From contig NZ_JALLIY010000004.1 of the NCBI RefSeq assembly GCF_023242315.1, forward strand, positions 310,001 through 374,000: a stretch of 64,000 bases of DNA, read 5' to 3'. The notes below the pieces were generated by a model, which searched no databases, was not told where the DNA came from, and saw only the letters and a list, made by a program, of their open reading frames with translations. A program made the translations under genes and the position numbers. Shown in pieces: positions 54,215 through 63,805 of the stretch (position 1 is its first letter; every line of letters starts with the position of its first letter). The DNA is from Pseudomonas sp. MWU13-2105. GTDB lineage: Bacteria; Pseudomonadota; Gammaproteobacteria; Pseudomonadales; Pseudomonadaceae.

Positions 54215-57169
54215 TCAGTTCACAGCGGACGTCGCTTCGACATGACGCGGCAGGGTGACCCGGATACGGGTGCCACGTTGGCTTTGGATGTCAGCCGGGC
54301 TGTCGATGGTGATTTGTCCATAATGCTCTTCAACGATGGAATAGACCAGAGCAAGGCCCAGTCCGGTGCCCTCGCCAGGATCCTTGGTGGTGAAGAAGGG
54401 TTCGAACAATCGGTCCATGATGTTCTTCGGGATACCAGTGCCTTCGTCCTCGACGATCAGGTCGACGGTGTGCTCGAAAGCTTCACTCTTGACCCGCACC
54501 GCGCCACCCGCGGGTGAGGCGTCGCGGGCATTGGAGAGCAGGTTGATAAGCACCTGGGCCAGGCGCTGGGAATCGCCGTCGACCCAGTGCTCGGGATCGC
54601 ACAGGTTGAAGAACTGTACTTCGAAGTTGCGCCGGTTCAAGGCCAGCAGACCAATGGCATCCTGGGCGACTTCGGCCAGACAGACGGCTTCGTCGTTATG
54701 CTGGTGACTGCCGGCGTGGGCGAAGCTCATCAGCGACTGGACGATGCGTGAGACGCGCTTGGTCTGTTCGAGGATCTGCCCGCTGATTTCGGTCAGTTCG
54801 CTATCGTCCTCGCGCTCTTCGCGCAGGTTCTGCGCCAGGCAGGCGATGCCGGTGATCGGGTTGCCGATCTCGTGGGCCACGCCGGCCGCCAGCCGACCGA
54901 TGCTCGCCAGGCGCTCGGAGTGCACCAGCTTGTCTTCGAGCATCTGGGTTTCGGTGAGGTCCTCGACCAGCAGCACCAGGCCGCTGTTGCCCGGCGCCAG
55001 TGGCTCGTCGATGGCCGCCTTGTGCAGGTTCAGCCAGCGGGTCTGGCCGTCGAGGGCCAGGTGCTGTTTGTGCAGGTGTTCGTCGGGCAGGTTGATAAAG
55101 CCTTGCAGCAAGTCCTTCCACGGCTCGCCGAGGGTGCTCAGGCGCGAGCCGACCACGCGTTGCGCGGCCACGCCGGTGAGCTCCTCCATGGCCTTGTTCC
55201 ACATCAGGATCTCCTGGTCCTTGGCCAGCGAGCAGACGCCCATGGGCAGTTCCTGCAGGGTCTGGCGGTGGTAGCGGCGCAGGGCGTCGAGCTCGGCGGC
55301 AAGGCCGGTGAGACGCGAGTGGTAGTCTTCCAGGCGGCTTTCGATGAAGTGGATGTCTTCGGTGACATAGCTTTCGCCGCCGGCCTTGTAGGGCAGGAAG
55401 GTCTCCACCATGTCCTGGGCCACGCTCGGGCCCATCAGCCCGGAGAGGTTGGCTTCAATGCGGTCACGCAGGCGGCGCAGGGCGTAGGGGCGACGCTCGT
55501 CGAAGGGCAGGTAGAGATCGCGCAGGGCCTGCTCGACCTCCTTCTGCGCGGCCTTGGCGCCCAGCGGCTTGGCCAGTTGGGTGGCGAACTCCTGTGGCGA
55601 GGCAGCGTGCAGCTCACGGCGTTGCGGGCGGCGCACATTATCCACCGCACAGGCTTCGGCGGCGCTGGCTTCTTCCGGGCTGGCGCTGGTGAACAGCGAG
55701 ATCAGGGTGAACATCAGCACGTTGGCCGCCAGGGAAGCGATGGCCGCCATATGCCAGCTGGTGTCGTCGAGCACGTAGATCATGTTCAACAACGGAATAT
55801 AGAAACCCTGCAGGTTGCCGATCAGCGGCAGCAGCATGGTCACCAGCCAGACCAGGATCCCCGCCAGCAGGCCGGCGATGAAACCACGCCGGTTGGCGGT
55901 CGGCCAGTACAGCACCGAGAGTACGCCGGGGAGGAATTGCAGGGTCGCGACGAAGGCGACGATGCCCAGGTGGGCGAGGTCTTGCTCGGCGCCCAGCAGC
56001 AGGTAGAAACCATAGCCGGCCATGATGATGGCGACGATCAGGGCGCGGCGCGTCCACTTCAGCCAGCGATAGATATTGCCTTCGGCCGGCGGCTGGTAGA
56101 GCGGCAGCACCAGGTGGTTCAGGGCCATGCCGGACAGCGCCAGGGTGGTGACGATGATCAGTCCGCTGGCCGCCGAGAGCCCGCCGACGTAGGCCAGCAG
56201 GGCCAGGGCCTGGTTGTTGGCGGCAATGCCGATGCCGAGGGTGAAGTATTCCGGGTTGGTGGTGGCGCCGAGCTTGAGTCCGGCCCAGAGGATCAGCGGT
56301 ACCGCCAGGCTCATCAGCAGCAGGAACAGCGGCAGGCCCCAGCTGGCACTCACCAGCGAGCGTGGGTTGAGGTTCTCGGTGAAGGTCATGTGATACATGT
56401 GCGGCATCACGATGGCCGAGGCGAAGAACACCAGCAGCAGGGTGCGCCACGGGCCTTCCTGCAACGGTGTGTGCAACGCGGCCAGGGCGGTCTGGTTCTG
56501 CAGCAACCAGAGCTCAAGCTGCTGCGGTCCGTCGAACACCCCGTACAAGGCGTACAGGCCGACCCCGCCGATGGCGATCAGCTTGATCACCGACTCGAAG
56601 GCGATGGCGAACACCAGGCCTTCGTGCTTTTCCCGGGTGGCGATATGGCGCGAACCGAAGAAGATGGTGAACAGGCTGATCAGCGCGCAGAAGCTCAGGG
56701 CCACCCGATGCTGCACCGGTTCGCGGGTGAGGATACCGATGGAATCGGCCACCGCCTGGATCTGCAGGGCCAGCAGCGGCAGCACGCCGATCAGCATGAA
56801 CACCGTGGTCAGGGCGCCGGCCCAGGTGCTGCGAAAACGGAAGGCGAACAGGTCGGCCAGGGACGAGAGCTGGTAGGTACGGGTGATCTTCAGGATCGGG
56901 TAGAGCAGCACCGGGGCCAGCAGGAAGGCGCCGGAAACCCCCAGGTAGCTGGAGAGAAAACCGTAGCCGTACTGGTAGGCCAGGCCCACCGTGCCATAAA
57001 ACGCCCAGGCACTGGCGTAGACGCCCAGGGACAGGGTGTAGGTCAGCGGGTGGCGGATGATCGAGCGTGGGATCACTCCGCGTTCACTGATCCAGGCCAC
57101 CCCGAACAGCGCCAGCAGGTACGCGGCGCTGATCAGCAGCATCTGGGTCAGGCTAAAGCTCATCGGCAT
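54215..57169 (-). CDS. cbrA: Transporter-like sensor histidine kinase CbrA
   Basis: Membrane kinase that phosphorylates CbrB. 984 residues: an SLC5-type sodium/solute symporter module of about 13 helices (to about residue 510), a linker/STAC-like part, a PAS domain (about 620-735, [23 protein letters not shown]), HisKA with H766 in [14 protein letters not shown], and an ATPase domain with [10 protein letters not shown] (N box), VEDEGTGIP and [10 protein letters not shown]. Histidine uptake through the N-terminal module has been reported in P. putida. Its start overlaps the end of cbrX by 17 bases, implying translational coupling; a second ATG at 57163 is possible. Confidence 0.95.
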   Translation of the reverse strand: MPMSFSLTQMLLISAAYLLALFGVAWISERGVIPRSIIRHPLTYTLSLGVYASAWAFYGTVGLAYQYGYGFLSSYLGVSGAFLLAPVLLYPILKITRTYQLSSLADLFAFRFRSTWAGALTTVFMLIGVLPLLALQIQAVADSIGILTREPVQHRVALSFCALISLFTIFFGSRHIATREKHEGLVFAIAFESVIKLIAIGGVGLYALYGVFDGPQQLELWLLQNQTALAALHTPLQEGPWRTLLLVFFASAIVMPHMYHMTFTENLNPRSLVSASWGLPLFLLLMSLAVPLILWAGLKLGATTNPEYFTLGIGIAANNQALALLAYVGGLSAASGLIIVTTLALSGMALNHLVLPLYQPPAEGNIYRWLKWTRRALIVAIIMAGYGFYLLLGAEQDLAHLGIVAFVATLQFLPGVLSVLYWPTANRRGFIAGLLAGILVWLVTMLLPLIGNLQGFYIPLLNMIYVLDDTSWHMAAIASLAANVLMFTLISLFTSASPEEASAAEACAVDNVRRPQRRELHAASPQEFATQLAKPLGAKAAQKEVEQALRDLYLPFDERRPYALRRLRDRIEANLSGLMGPSVAQDMVETFLPYKAGGESYVTEDIHFIESRLEDYHSRLTGLAAELDALRRYHRQTLQELPMGVCSLAKDQEILMWNKAMEELTGVAAQRVVGSRLSTLGEPWKDLLQGFINLPDEHLHKQHLALDGQTRWLNLHKAAIDEPLAPGNSGLVLLVEDLTETQMLEDKLVHSERLASIGRLAAGVAHEIGNPITGIACLAQNLREEREDDSELTEISGQILEQTKRVSRIVQSLMSFAHAGSHQHNDEAVCLAEVAQDAIGLLALNRRNFEVQFFNLCDPEHWVDGDSQRLAQVLINLLSNARDASPAGGAVRVKSEAFEHTVDLIVEDEGTGIPKNIMDRLFEPFFTTKDPGEGTGLGLALVYSIVEEHYGQITIDSPADIQSQRGTRIRVTLPRHVEATSAVN

Positions 57170-57329
57170 CTTTTTGGCTCTGCAGGATGAAGGTCACGAC
57201 GATCAGGATCAGCCAGAGCAGATAAGGGCGATACCAGGCGCCGGTGGCGTCGATCCACCAGTCCATGATGGCCGGCGAGAACAGGTAGATCCCGACCACC
57301 AGCAGCAGGACCAAGCGATAGATGTACAT
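57153..57329 (-). CDS. cbrX: Small membrane protein CbrX upstream of cbrA
   Basis: 58 residues with two hydrophobic segments (RLVLLLVVGIYLFSPAIM and LLWLILIVVTFIL) joined by a WWIDATGAWYRPY loop. The ATG at 57329 has GAGGCCGGG before it. Its stop lies inside cbrA (17-base overlap), so ribosomes finishing cbrX could start cbrA. A small ORF at this place has been described as cbrX in P. putida; the function of the peptide, as distinct from the coupling, is unknown. It may also act as a subunit of the CbrA transporter module (small DUF-type partners exist for SLC5-like proteins). Confidence 0.8.
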   Translation of the reverse strand: MYIYRLVLLLVVGIYLFSPAIMDWWIDATGAWYRPYLLWLILIVVTFILQSQKDADEL

Positions 57330-57406
57330 CCCGGCCTCTCTTTGTTGTGTGCGTGCCCGAAAACGTGCGGCGATGGTAACGGATGGGCGCCAACCTGCAA
57401 GGGGCG

Positions 57407-58297
57407 TCAGTGCAATTGCGCTTCGGCCAGGGTGGCTGTCCCGGGAATCAGTGTGGCATCCCAATGGCCGATACCCCAGTCGAGCACCTCTCGCGGCGTG
57501 CCCTGTTCCAGTGCGACGGGCGGGCGTTGTCCCAGTGTCCGCAGGGCGCGCATCAGCAAGGGCGTTGCCTGGTCGGCCGCGAGGGGTGGCGAACGGTAGG
57601 ATTTGCCGAGCTTGTGGCCGTCCGGCTGGATGATCAGCGGCACGTGCAGGTAACGCGGCTGCGGCAGCCCGAGCAGTTCCTGCAGGTACAGCTGGCGTGG
57701 CGTGGAGTCCAGCAGGTCGGCGCCGCGGACGATATCGGTCACCCCTTGCCAGGCGTCATCCAGCACCACCGCCAGTTGGTAGGCGTAGAGCCCGTCGCGG
57801 CGGCGGATCACGAAGTCGCCGACCTCACGGCCCAGGTGCTGCTGGAACGGGCCTTGGACCCGGTCCTCGAAGCGATAGCTCAGCTCCGGTACGCGCAGGC
57901 GGATGGCGGCATTGTCGATGCCGTGGCCGAGGTTGCGACACAAGCCCGGGTAGATCCCCTGATAGGGCTCCAGGTCCTTGCGCGAGCAGGTGCAAGCGTA
58001 GGCCAGGCCCTGGCTGAACAGGCGCTCCAGGACCTGGGCATAAGCGTGATGGCGTTCGCTCTGGCGGACCAGCGCGCCGTCCCATTCGAAGCCGTAGCGT
58101 TGCAGGGTATCGAGGATCGACGCCTGGGCGCCGGGCTCTTCGCGGGGCGGATCGAGGTCTTCCATGCGCAGCAGCCAGCGTCCGCCGACCGAGCGCGCAT
58201 CGAGGTACGAGGCCAGGGCGGCGACCAGCGAACCGAAATGCAGGTGGCCGCTGGGCGTGGGGGCGAAGCGGCCGATATAGGCGGGAGTGGCAGTCAT
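57407..58297 (-). CDS. gluQ: Glutamyl-Q tRNA(Asp) synthetase
   Basis: Truncated GluRS paralogue (YadB) that attaches glutamate to the queuosine of tRNA-Asp. 296 residues: HIGH-like RFAPTPSGHLHFGSLVAALASY, RMEDLDPPR, zinc-type cysteines in YACTCSRKDL and YPGLCRN, and KMSKS-like KLGKSYRS. No anticodon-binding domain, as expected. The dksA-gluQ order is conserved; a terminator lies between them here, so gluQ expression would need readthrough or its own promoter. Confidence 0.93.
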   Translation of the reverse strand: MTATPAYIGRFAPTPSGHLHFGSLVAALASYLDARSVGGRWLLRMEDLDPPREEPGAQASILDTLQRYGFEWDGALVRQSERHHAYAQVLERLFSQGLAYACTCSRKDLEPYQGIYPGLCRNLGHGIDNAAIRLRVPELSYRFEDRVQGPFQQHLGREVGDFVIRRRDGLYAYQLAVVLDDAWQGVTDIVRGADLLDSTPRQLYLQELLGLPQPRYLHVPLIIQPDGHKLGKSYRSPPLAADQATPLLMRALRTLGQRPPVALEQGTPREVLDWGIGHWDATLIPGTATLAEAQLH

Positions 58298-58354
58298 GGT
58301 TCGGATATTACTGGAAAACCCGTAGGCGATAGACTGCGCCGGCGGCGCAAACGA

Positions 58355-58380
58355 AAACGGAGCGTGTGCACGCTCCGTTT
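58355..58380. terminator. Terminator between dksA and gluQ
   Basis: AAACGGAGCGTG and CACGCTCCGTTT form a near-perfect 12-base inverted repeat; the minus strand continues with TTTTCGTTTG after the stem. It limits dksA transcription into gluQ. Confidence 0.75.
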
Positions 58381-58399
58381 GCTCAGGTATCGGCGGGGA

Positions 58400-58846
58400 T
58401 TACTTGCCGACCTGTTTTTCCTTGATTTCCGCCAGGGTCTTGCAGTCGACGCACATGTCGGCGGTCGGTCGGGCTTCCAGCCGGCGGATGCCGATCTCGA
58501 CGCCACAGGACTCGCACCAGCCATACTCTTCGTCTTCGATGAGCTGCAGGGTCTTGTCGATTTTCTTGATCAACTTGCGCTCGCGGTCGCGGGCGCGCAG
58601 TTCGAGGCTGAACTCTTCTTCCTGGCTGGCACGGTCGGCCGGGTCAGGGAAGTTCGCCGCTTCGTCCTTCATATGATCAACGGTGCGGTCGACTTCATGC
58701 ATCAGTTCCTGCTTCCATTTCTGCAGGATCTTGGTGAAGTGCTTGCGCATGGGCTCGCCCATGTACTCCTCGCCCTTGCTTTCAACATAGGGTTCGAAGC
58801 CGCCGATCTTTGGCTCAGTGCTTTGCTGCTTTGCTTGGGTGGGCAT
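58400..58846 (-). CDS. dksA: RNA polymerase-binding transcription factor DksA
   Basis: Works with ppGpp on RNA polymerase in the stringent response. 148 residues: coiled coil with the tip motif DPADRA (D68, D71, A73), and a zinc finger C111-x2-C114-x17-C132-x2-C135, so the zinc-binding form (not the cysteine-poor DksA2). The first ~30 residues are a polar tail. The rimP-pnp promoter with GC-rich discriminator at 28413 is a plausible target. The upstream 439-base gap holds a REPIN. Confidence 0.97.
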   Translation of the reverse strand: MPTQAKQQSTEPKIGGFEPYVESKGEEYMGEPMRKHFTKILQKWKQELMHEVDRTVDHMKDEAANFPDPADRASQEEEFSLELRARDRERKLIKKIDKTLQLIEDEEYGWCESCGVEIGIRRLEARPTADMCVDCKTLAEIKEKQVGK

Positions 58847-59017
58847 GAATGGACCGCCTCTACTCTTCTAATCCATTGCGCAGGATTTCAACTTCACCGA
58901 CACCTGCCGGCCCTGCGGCTGCAAGCGGGCGAACTTACCAGATCGAATCGGGGTGCGCTACTCCCGGTTGTCGAGGCTGGACTTGGCGAGCCGAACGTCG
59001 TGACTGAACGCCCCTCT
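58847..59017. other. Upstream region of dksA
   Basis: Part of a 439-base gap between dksA and the aminotransferase gene. It should carry the dksA promoter; I see no ORF of note. The gap continues past the REPIN (59118-59285) into an AT-rich stretch (59165-59185, ATTAATTGTTTATTTTAG) that probably belongs to the aminotransferase promoter. Confidence 0.35.
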
Positions 59018-59117
59018 TGTAGGCACGAGCTTGCTCGCGATGGTCGTCATCGATAACGCCAGGGGCCTGATACCCAGCGGTGTGCCATCGACCTTCGCGA
59101 GCACGCTAGCTCCTACA
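59018..59117. repeat. Diverged REPIN between dksA and the aminotransferase gene
   Basis: Left TGTAGGCACGAGCTTGCTCGCGA and right TCGCGAGCACGCTAGCTCCTACA face each other across about 55 bases. Mismatches in the arms suggest an older copy. Confidence 0.75.
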
Positions 59118-59285
59118 GCGGGACAATGTATGCCGAATGGAAGGCGTCAGCTTCATGAAGCAATGATTAATTGTTTATTTTAGCCAATCTTGCCGGGAGC
59201 GTCGGATGCTTTAAACATTCCAGTGCGGCCGAGGTTGGGTAGAATCGCTTTATCGCCCATTCCCCTGTCAAATCAAGGAAGGCCA

Positions 59286-60458
59286 ATGTCTCAGCACTAC
59301 AGTGCGCGCAGCCGCGCGATCGAACCCTTTCATGTGATGGCCCTGCTGGCGCGCGCCAACGAATTGCAGGCGGCCGGGCATGATGTGATCCACCTCGAGA
59401 TCGGTGAGCCGGACTTCTCCACGGCCGCGCCGATCATTCGCGCCGGCCAGGCCGCGCTGGAGTCTGGCCAGACCCGTTACACGGCGGCGCGCGGGCTGCC
59501 GCAATTGCGCGAGGCGATCGCGGGCTTCTATCAGCAGCGCTACAAGCTGGATATCGATCCACAGCGTATTTTGATCACCCCGGGCGGTTCCGGTGCCTTG
59601 CTGTTGGCCACCAGCTTGCTGGTGGACCCCGGCAAACATTGGCTGCTGGCCGATCCGGGCTATCCGTGTAACCGGCACTTCCTGCGTTTGGTCGAGGGGG
59701 CCGCGCAGCTGGTGCCGGTCGGTCCGGAGGTACGCTATCAGCTCACCGCCGACCTGGTGGCCCGTCACTGGGATCAGGACAGTGTCGGTGCCCTGGTGGC
59801 ATCGCCGGCCAACCCCACCGGGACCCTGCTGACGCGGGACGAGCTGGCGGCGCTGTCGGCGGCGGTCAAGGAGCGTCATGGCCATCTGGTGGTGGACGAG
59901 ATCTATCACGGCCTGACCTACGGTTGCGATGCGGCGAGCGTGCTGGAAGTCGATGACAGCGCCTTCGTGCTCAACAGCTTCTCCAAGTACTTCGGCATGA
60001 CCGGCTGGCGGCTCGGCTGGCTGGTGGCGCCGCCGGAAGCCGTGGCGGACCTGGAAAAGCTCGCGCAGAACCTCTATATCAGCGCGCCGAGCATGGCCCA
60101 GCATGCGGCGTTGGCGTGTTTCGAGCCGGCGACCCTGAGCATTCTCGAAGAGCGTCGGGCCGAGTTCGGTCGCCGTCGCGACTTCCTCCTGCCGGCGTTG
60201 CGCGCGCTGGGTTTCGGCATTGCCGTGGAGCCCCAGGGGGCTTTCTACTTGTACGCCGATATCAGCGCGTTCGGCGGCGATGCCTTCGCGTTCTGCCGTC
60301 ACTTCCTTGAAACCGAACACGTGGCCTTTACTCCGGGACTGGACTTCGGTCGTCACCTGGCCAGCCATCATGTGCGGTTTGCCTACACCCAGAGCCTGCC
60401 GCGACTGGAACAGGCGGTGGAACGGATTGCCCGGGGCCTGCGGAGCTGGCAAGGCTGA
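59286..60458 (+). CDS. Class I/II pyridoxal-phosphate aminotransferase
   Basis: 390 residues, fold type [16 protein letters not shown] and [20 protein letters not shown] at the N-terminus, [19 protein letters not shown], the PLP lysine K234 in [16 protein letters not shown], and a C-terminal arginine in HVRFAYT. It resembles aspartate/alanine-type or methionine aminotransferases; the substrate cannot be fixed from sequence. The ATG at 59286 follows AAGGAAGG. Its stop touches sfsA: the TGA of this gene and the ATG of sfsA abut, suggesting coupled translation. Confidence 0.85.
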   Translation: MSQHYSARSRAIEPFHVMALLARANELQAAGHDVIHLEIGEPDFSTAAPIIRAGQAALESGQTRYTAARGLPQLREAIAGFYQQRYKLDIDPQRILITPGGSGALLLATSLLVDPGKHWLLADPGYPCNRHFLRLVEGAAQLVPVGPEVRYQLTADLVARHWDQDSVGALVASPANPTGTLLTRDELAALSAAVKERHGHLVVDEIYHGLTYGCDAASVLEVDDSAFVLNSFSKYFGMTGWRLGWLVAPPEAVADLEKLAQNLYISAPSMAQHAALACFEPATLSILEERRAEFGRRRDFLLPALRALGFGIAVEPQGAFYLYADISAFGGDAFAFCRHFLETEHVAFTPGLDFGRHLASHHVRFAYTQSLPRLEQAVERIARGLRSWQG

Positions 60459-61165
60459 TGGATTTTTCTCCTGCCCTCGAAGAAGGTCGTCTGATCCAGC
60501 GCTACAAACGCTTCCTGGCGGATATCGAAACCGCCTCCGGCGAGTTGCTGACCATTCACTGTCCCAATACCGGTTCGATGCTCAATTGCATGGTCCCGGG
60601 CGGGCAGGTCTGGTTCAGCCGCTCCAGCGATCCCAAGCGCAAGTTGCCCGGCACCTGGGAAATCGGCGAAACCCCACAGGGGCGGCTGGCCTGCGTAAAT
60701 ACCGGGCGGGCCAACCCGTTGGTCGAGGAAGCGCTGCGCGCCGGGCTCATCCGCGAGCTGGACGGTTTCACCGGCTTGAAGCGTGAGGTGGCCTACGGCC
60801 AGGAGAACAGCCGGATCGATTTTCGCCTCGACTATCCGACGGGCTCGGCGTTCGTCGAAGTCAAAAGCGTCACCCTCGGCTTTGATGGCACGGCGGTGGC
60901 GGCGTTTCCGGATGCGGTGACCCAGCGCGGCGCCAAGCATTTGCGCGAGTTGGCCTGCCTGGCGCGCGAAGGTGTGCGTGCGGTGCAGTTGTATTGCGTG
61001 AACCTGACCGGCATCGAGGCGGTACGGCCGGCCGAGGAGATTGACCCGGGCTATGCCGCGGCCCTGCGCGAGGCGGTGGCGGCCGGGGTCGAGGTGCTGG
61101 CCTATGGGGTGAGCCTGACGCCGCGGGCGATCCGCGTCGATCGTCGTTTGCCGGTGCTGCTCTAG
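60458..61165 (+). CDS. sfsA: DNA-binding protein SfsA
   Basis: 235 residues of the SfsA family, which includes a proposed nuclease-like fold and was found in E. coli as a stimulator of maltose genes. Family marks are [67 protein letters not shown] and [25 protein letters not shown]. It overlaps the aminotransferase stop by one base and ends 4 bases before the convergent Rieske gene. The role in Pseudomonas is unclear. Confidence 0.92.
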   Translation: MDFSPALEEGRLIQRYKRFLADIETASGELLTIHCPNTGSMLNCMVPGGQVWFSRSSDPKRKLPGTWEIGETPQGRLACVNTGRANPLVEEALRAGLIRELDGFTGLKREVAYGQENSRIDFRLDYPTGSAFVEVKSVTLGFDGTAVAAFPDAVTQRGAKHLRELACLAREGVRAVQLYCVNLTGIEAVRPAEEIDPGYAAALREAVAAGVEVLAYGVSLTPRAIRVDRRLPVLL

Positions 61166-61169
61166 CGGC

Positions 61170-61487
61170 TCACGGCGTCAGCCAGATGCCCTGGGCGTTC
61201 TCGGTGCAGGATATGGCTACCAGTGACTGCCCGGCACAAGGCCCGGCCACGCACTCACCGCTTTCGATCAGGAACAGCGCGCCATGGGTGGCGCACTGGA
61301 TCAGGCTGGCGCTGGGGTCGAGAAACTGGTCGGGGCGCCACTCCAGGGCAATGCCGCGGTGCGGGCAGCGGTTCTGGTAGACGTAGACCCGGCCATCACG
61401 GCGCACGGCCAGCAGCGGCCGACCGTCGACTTCAAAACCACGGCTGCTGTTGTCGGCCAGGCTGTTCGAGTCGCAGAGAAACTTCAT
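61170..61487 (-). CDS. Small Rieske [2Fe-2S] protein
   Basis: 105 residues. Rieske ligands are C41-P-H43 (RCPHRG) and C65-A-T-H68 (QCATHG), with the 2Fe-2S cluster expected between. Stand-alone Rieske ferredoxins of this size can serve as electron carriers for oxygenases or reductases, but no partner gene is adjacent. The ATG at 61487 gives the compact domain; longer in-frame readings through the divergent promoter region are unlikely. Confidence 0.85.
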   Translation of the reverse strand: MKFLCDSNSLADNSSRGFEVDGRPLLAVRRDGRVYVYQNRCPHRGIALEWRPDQFLDPSASLIQCATHGALFLIESGECVAGPCAGQSLVAISCTENAQGIWLTP

Positions 61488-61692
61488 CGTGATCCTTGGG
61501 GTTGGGTGGCGTGGGATGTTTCTTGTTCTAGTGTGAGCCGAGTCTTTGTCTTTGGCTGAGATATGCCCCGGCGAAGGCGAGTCCTTTATTGTGGCTCCCA
61601 TAACGTATTTCGCGCCATCCGGCTGCCCAGTCCTGTGAAGGTGGGCACGGACGCTCGTCACGGTTATGCAACGACTCGGGTTGGGAGTGAAG

Positions 61693-62475
61693 ATGAAGCA
61701 GATGAACGAAGCTGATCAACAACTGGCACGCCAGGCCATTGGCCTGCTCGACTTGACCTCGCTGGGTGGCGACGACGATGCCGAGCGCATCATTTCGCTG
61801 TGCCAGCGGGCACAGACACCGTTCGGCCCGGTGGCGGCGGTGTGCGTGTTTCCACGTTTCGTCGGCCTGGCGCGGCGGTCCCTCGATATCCTCGGCGGGC
61901 AGGCGATCCGGGTCGCCACGGTGGTCAACTTCCCCCACGGCGGGCCGAATGTCGCCGCGACGGTTGCCGAAACCCTGGAGGCGCTCGCCGCCGGCGCCAA
62001 TGAGGTGGACCTGGTCTATCCGTACCGCTCATTGTTGATGGGCGATGTGCAGACCGGCATAAGCATGGTCTCCGCCTGCCGTGACGCCTGCGCGGGCCGT
62101 GCCCGGCTCAAGGTGATCCTGGAAACCGGCGAACTGCGCGATCCGCAGATGATCCGCCAGGCCAGCCAGGACGCGATTGCCGCCGGGGCCGATTTTCTCA
62201 AGACCAGTACCGGCAAGGTCCTGGTCAATGCCACCGAGCAGGCCGTGCGCATCATGCTTGAAGCCATTGCCGAGCGTGGCGGACTGGTGGGGCTGAAGGC
62301 CTCCGGTGGTATCCGCACGTTCGACGATGCGCGGACCTATATCGAACTGGCACGCGCGCGTTTCGGGTCGGCCTGGGTCAACGCCGATCACGTGCGGCTC
62401 GGCGCTTCGGGGCTGCTGGATGAGTTGCTCGGGAAATTGCAATGCTCGCTGGCGCCCGAGGTCGGGGAGGCCTGA
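61693..62475 (+). CDS. deoC: Deoxyribose-phosphate aldolase
   Basis: Cleaves 2-deoxyribose-5-phosphate to glyceraldehyde-3-phosphate and acetaldehyde. 260 residues, TIM-barrel: VCVFPRFVG, RVATVVNFPHGG, NEVDLVYPYRSLL, the Schiff-base lysine K170 in DFLKTSTGKV and K202 in GLKASGGIRT. The ATG at 61693 follows GGGAG by 5 bases; an in-frame start at 61666 is less likely. It stands alone without deoA/B/D. It ends just before the prrF terminator, which may also stop deoC transcription. Confidence 0.95.
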   Translation: MKQMNEADQQLARQAIGLLDLTSLGGDDDAERIISLCQRAQTPFGPVAAVCVFPRFVGLARRSLDILGGQAIRVATVVNFPHGGPNVAATVAETLEALAAGANEVDLVYPYRSLLMGDVQTGISMVSACRDACAGRARLKVILETGELRDPQMIRQASQDAIAAGADFLKTSTGKVLVNATEQAVRIMLEAIAERGGLVGLKASGGIRTFDDARTYIELARARFGSAWVNADHVRLGASGLLDELLGKLQCSLAPEVGEA

Positions 62476-62505
62476 AGGGCTGGATTGCCGGCTTTTCCAG
62501 CAGGC

Positions 62506-62619
62506 AAAAAAAGACCCGGCAAAAAGCCGGGTCAATAACCGTGATTAGCCTGATGAGGAGATAATCCGGGAGTCCGAACCAGGGCCTTCCAGAAAATCCA
62601 ACCGATCTCGCGATCAGTT
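62506..62619 (-). ncRNA. prrF: PrrF iron-responsive small RNA
   Basis: About 114 nt. The 5' part starts AACTGATCGCGAGATCGG, the conserved core contains TTATCTCCTCATCAGGC and TAATCACGG, and the 3' end is a terminator stem GACCCGGC / GCCGGGTC with seven T (62506-62533). I recognise these as PrrF1/PrrF2. Under iron limitation PrrF represses mRNAs for iron-rich proteins. P. aeruginosa has two tandem copies next to cbpA; here I see one copy next to a similar gene, as in other pseudomonads where the pair is split. Its promoter is overlapped by a Fur box. Confidence 0.95.
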
Positions 62620-62625
62620 GTGGTA

Positions 62626-62653
62626 ATCATAACGATTCTCATTTCTAAGTCAA
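62626..62653 (-). promoter_or_regulatory. Fur-controlled promoter of prrF
   Basis: On the minus strand TTGACT (62648-62653), a 16-base spacer and TATGAT (62626-62631). A Fur-box-like AATGAGAATCGTTATGATT covers 62626-62644, so iron-loaded Fur would occlude polymerase. Confidence 0.85.
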
Positions 62654-62716
62654 TGTGTTTTTATCGACCGTTCGTCCGCGGCACCGCGGCGGACGGTTGG
62701 GCGCGGTAGCAACGGT

Positions 62717-63517
62717 TCAGCGCGGTGTGCCGATGGCGCTCAGGCGCGTGACTTCCTTGTTCAGCAGATCGATGCGCCGGGCCATGCTCTCGATCAGGCT
62801 GTGGGCGATGCGCGGGTTGCTCTGGGTCAGGCTGAGGAATTGCTCCTTGGGGATCAGCATGACCGTGCAAGGCTGGCTGGCGATCACGCTGGCGCTGCGT
62901 TTTTCGCCGGTGAATACTGCCATGGCGCCGAAAATCTCATCCTTGGGCACGTCGCCGACCTTGTGCCCGTCGACAAAGGCCTCGGCATGTCCGTCGGTAA
63001 TGATGAAGACATGGTCGGCATCGTCGCCCTGGCGGATCATCACCTCGCCGCTGGCCACCTGCTGGAAGCCGTTGCTGCTGCGAAACTCCGGCTGTTTCAG
63101 GCGGGTGACGGCATCGGAGAGCAGGGCGGTCTGGCCGATCAGGTAGCGCAGTAGCGCTTCGGCGCGGCTTTCGTCGGCGTAGATATGGGCGAAGAGCTCG
63201 CTGCGCCGATAGGGGATCAGGCGCAGTGGGTTGTCGCTGCTCAACACGCAGCGCGGCCAGTCGATGCCCTGGCGCAAGCCGACCAGGTCGCCTTCGTGCA
63301 AATAGAACAGCGCGCGCTCATCGACCCGGGCGTGCAGCAGGCCGCTGTCGATCAGGAATACCTGATCGGAGGGCAGCAAGGCACCGAGGTCAGCGATTTG
63401 CTCAAGCTCAAGTGGGGGCGCGCAGGGGGTCATGCCTTTGAGCAGTTGCGCCGGGATTGCCTGCAGGCGATTGATCAGTTCATCGGCGTAGGCCGGTTGC
63501 TCCCCAAGTAAATACAT
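62717..63517 (-). CDS. Cyclic-nucleotide-binding-domain protein, CbpA-like
   Basis: 266 residues with two cNMP-binding-fold halves: a degenerate N-terminal one (about 15-125) and a recognisable C-terminal one (about 140-262, GEVMIRQGDDADHVFIITDGHAEAF, phosphate cassette FGAMAVFTGEKRSAS at 196-210). R207, which would hold the cyclic phosphate, is kept, but the usual acidic residue after FG is alanine (A198). No DNA-binding domain. It resembles P. aeruginosa CbpA (PA4704) in layout and in being next to prrF. Ligand binding is therefore uncertain. Confidence 0.75.
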   Translation of the reverse strand: MYLLGEQPAYADELINRLQAIPAQLLKGMTPCAPPLELEQIADLGALLPSDQVFLIDSGLLHARVDERALFYLHEGDLVGLRQGIDWPRCVLSSDNPLRLIPYRRSELFAHIYADESRAEALLRYLIGQTALLSDAVTRLKQPEFRSSNGFQQVASGEVMIRQGDDADHVFIITDGHAEAFVDGHKVGDVPKDEIFGAMAVFTGEKRSASVIASQPCTVMLIPKEQFLSLTQSNPRIAHSLIESMARRIDLLNKEVTRLSAIGTPR

Positions 63518-63532
63518 GCCAAACCTGCGAAA

Positions 63533-63805
63533 TCAGTTTTTGTGACGCGACGATATCGCTTCCAACTGTTTATTCAAGGCTTCTTTGCGTTCTTGAGGGA
63601 TATCGTTCCAGTGAATGTCCATCAAGGCCCCCTCGATCGCATACAGCAGGACTTTTGAGGCCCGGAATCCGCGGGTTCGTACCGCGCGGTAGGCATCCAC
63701 CGCTCCCAATCGACGCAAATCCGATGCGCTGTGGATACCCACCGCGTGCAGCCATTGCGCCGAGGTCTTGCCAAGGTTTTTCAGGTGTTGCAGTTCATCG
63801 TTCAT
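63533..63805 (-). CDS. TfoX C-terminal-domain protein
   Basis: 90 residues that match the C-terminal (TfoX_C, helix-hairpin-helix-like) half of TfoX: LKNLGKTSAQWLHAVGIHSASDLRRLGAVDAYRAVRTRGFRASKVLLYAIEGALMDIHWNDI. The N-terminal TfoX half is absent, as is common for stand-alone members. Function unknown; TfoX/Sxy itself regulates competence. The ATG at 63805 has an excellent ribosome site (AAGGAGG). It begins the cNMP-protein transcript, 15 bases upstream of that gene. Confidence 0.85.
   Translation of the reverse strand: MNDELQHLKNLGKTSAQWLHAVGIHSASDLRRLGAVDAYRAVRTRGFRASKVLLYAIEGALMDIHWNDIPQERKEALNKQLEAISSRHKN

Noticed and set aside
54872..57190. A 772-codon plus-strand frame opposite cbrA
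   Set aside because: Low-complexity Gln/Gly/Arg/His product; cbrA shows transporter, PAS and kinase motifs on the other strand.
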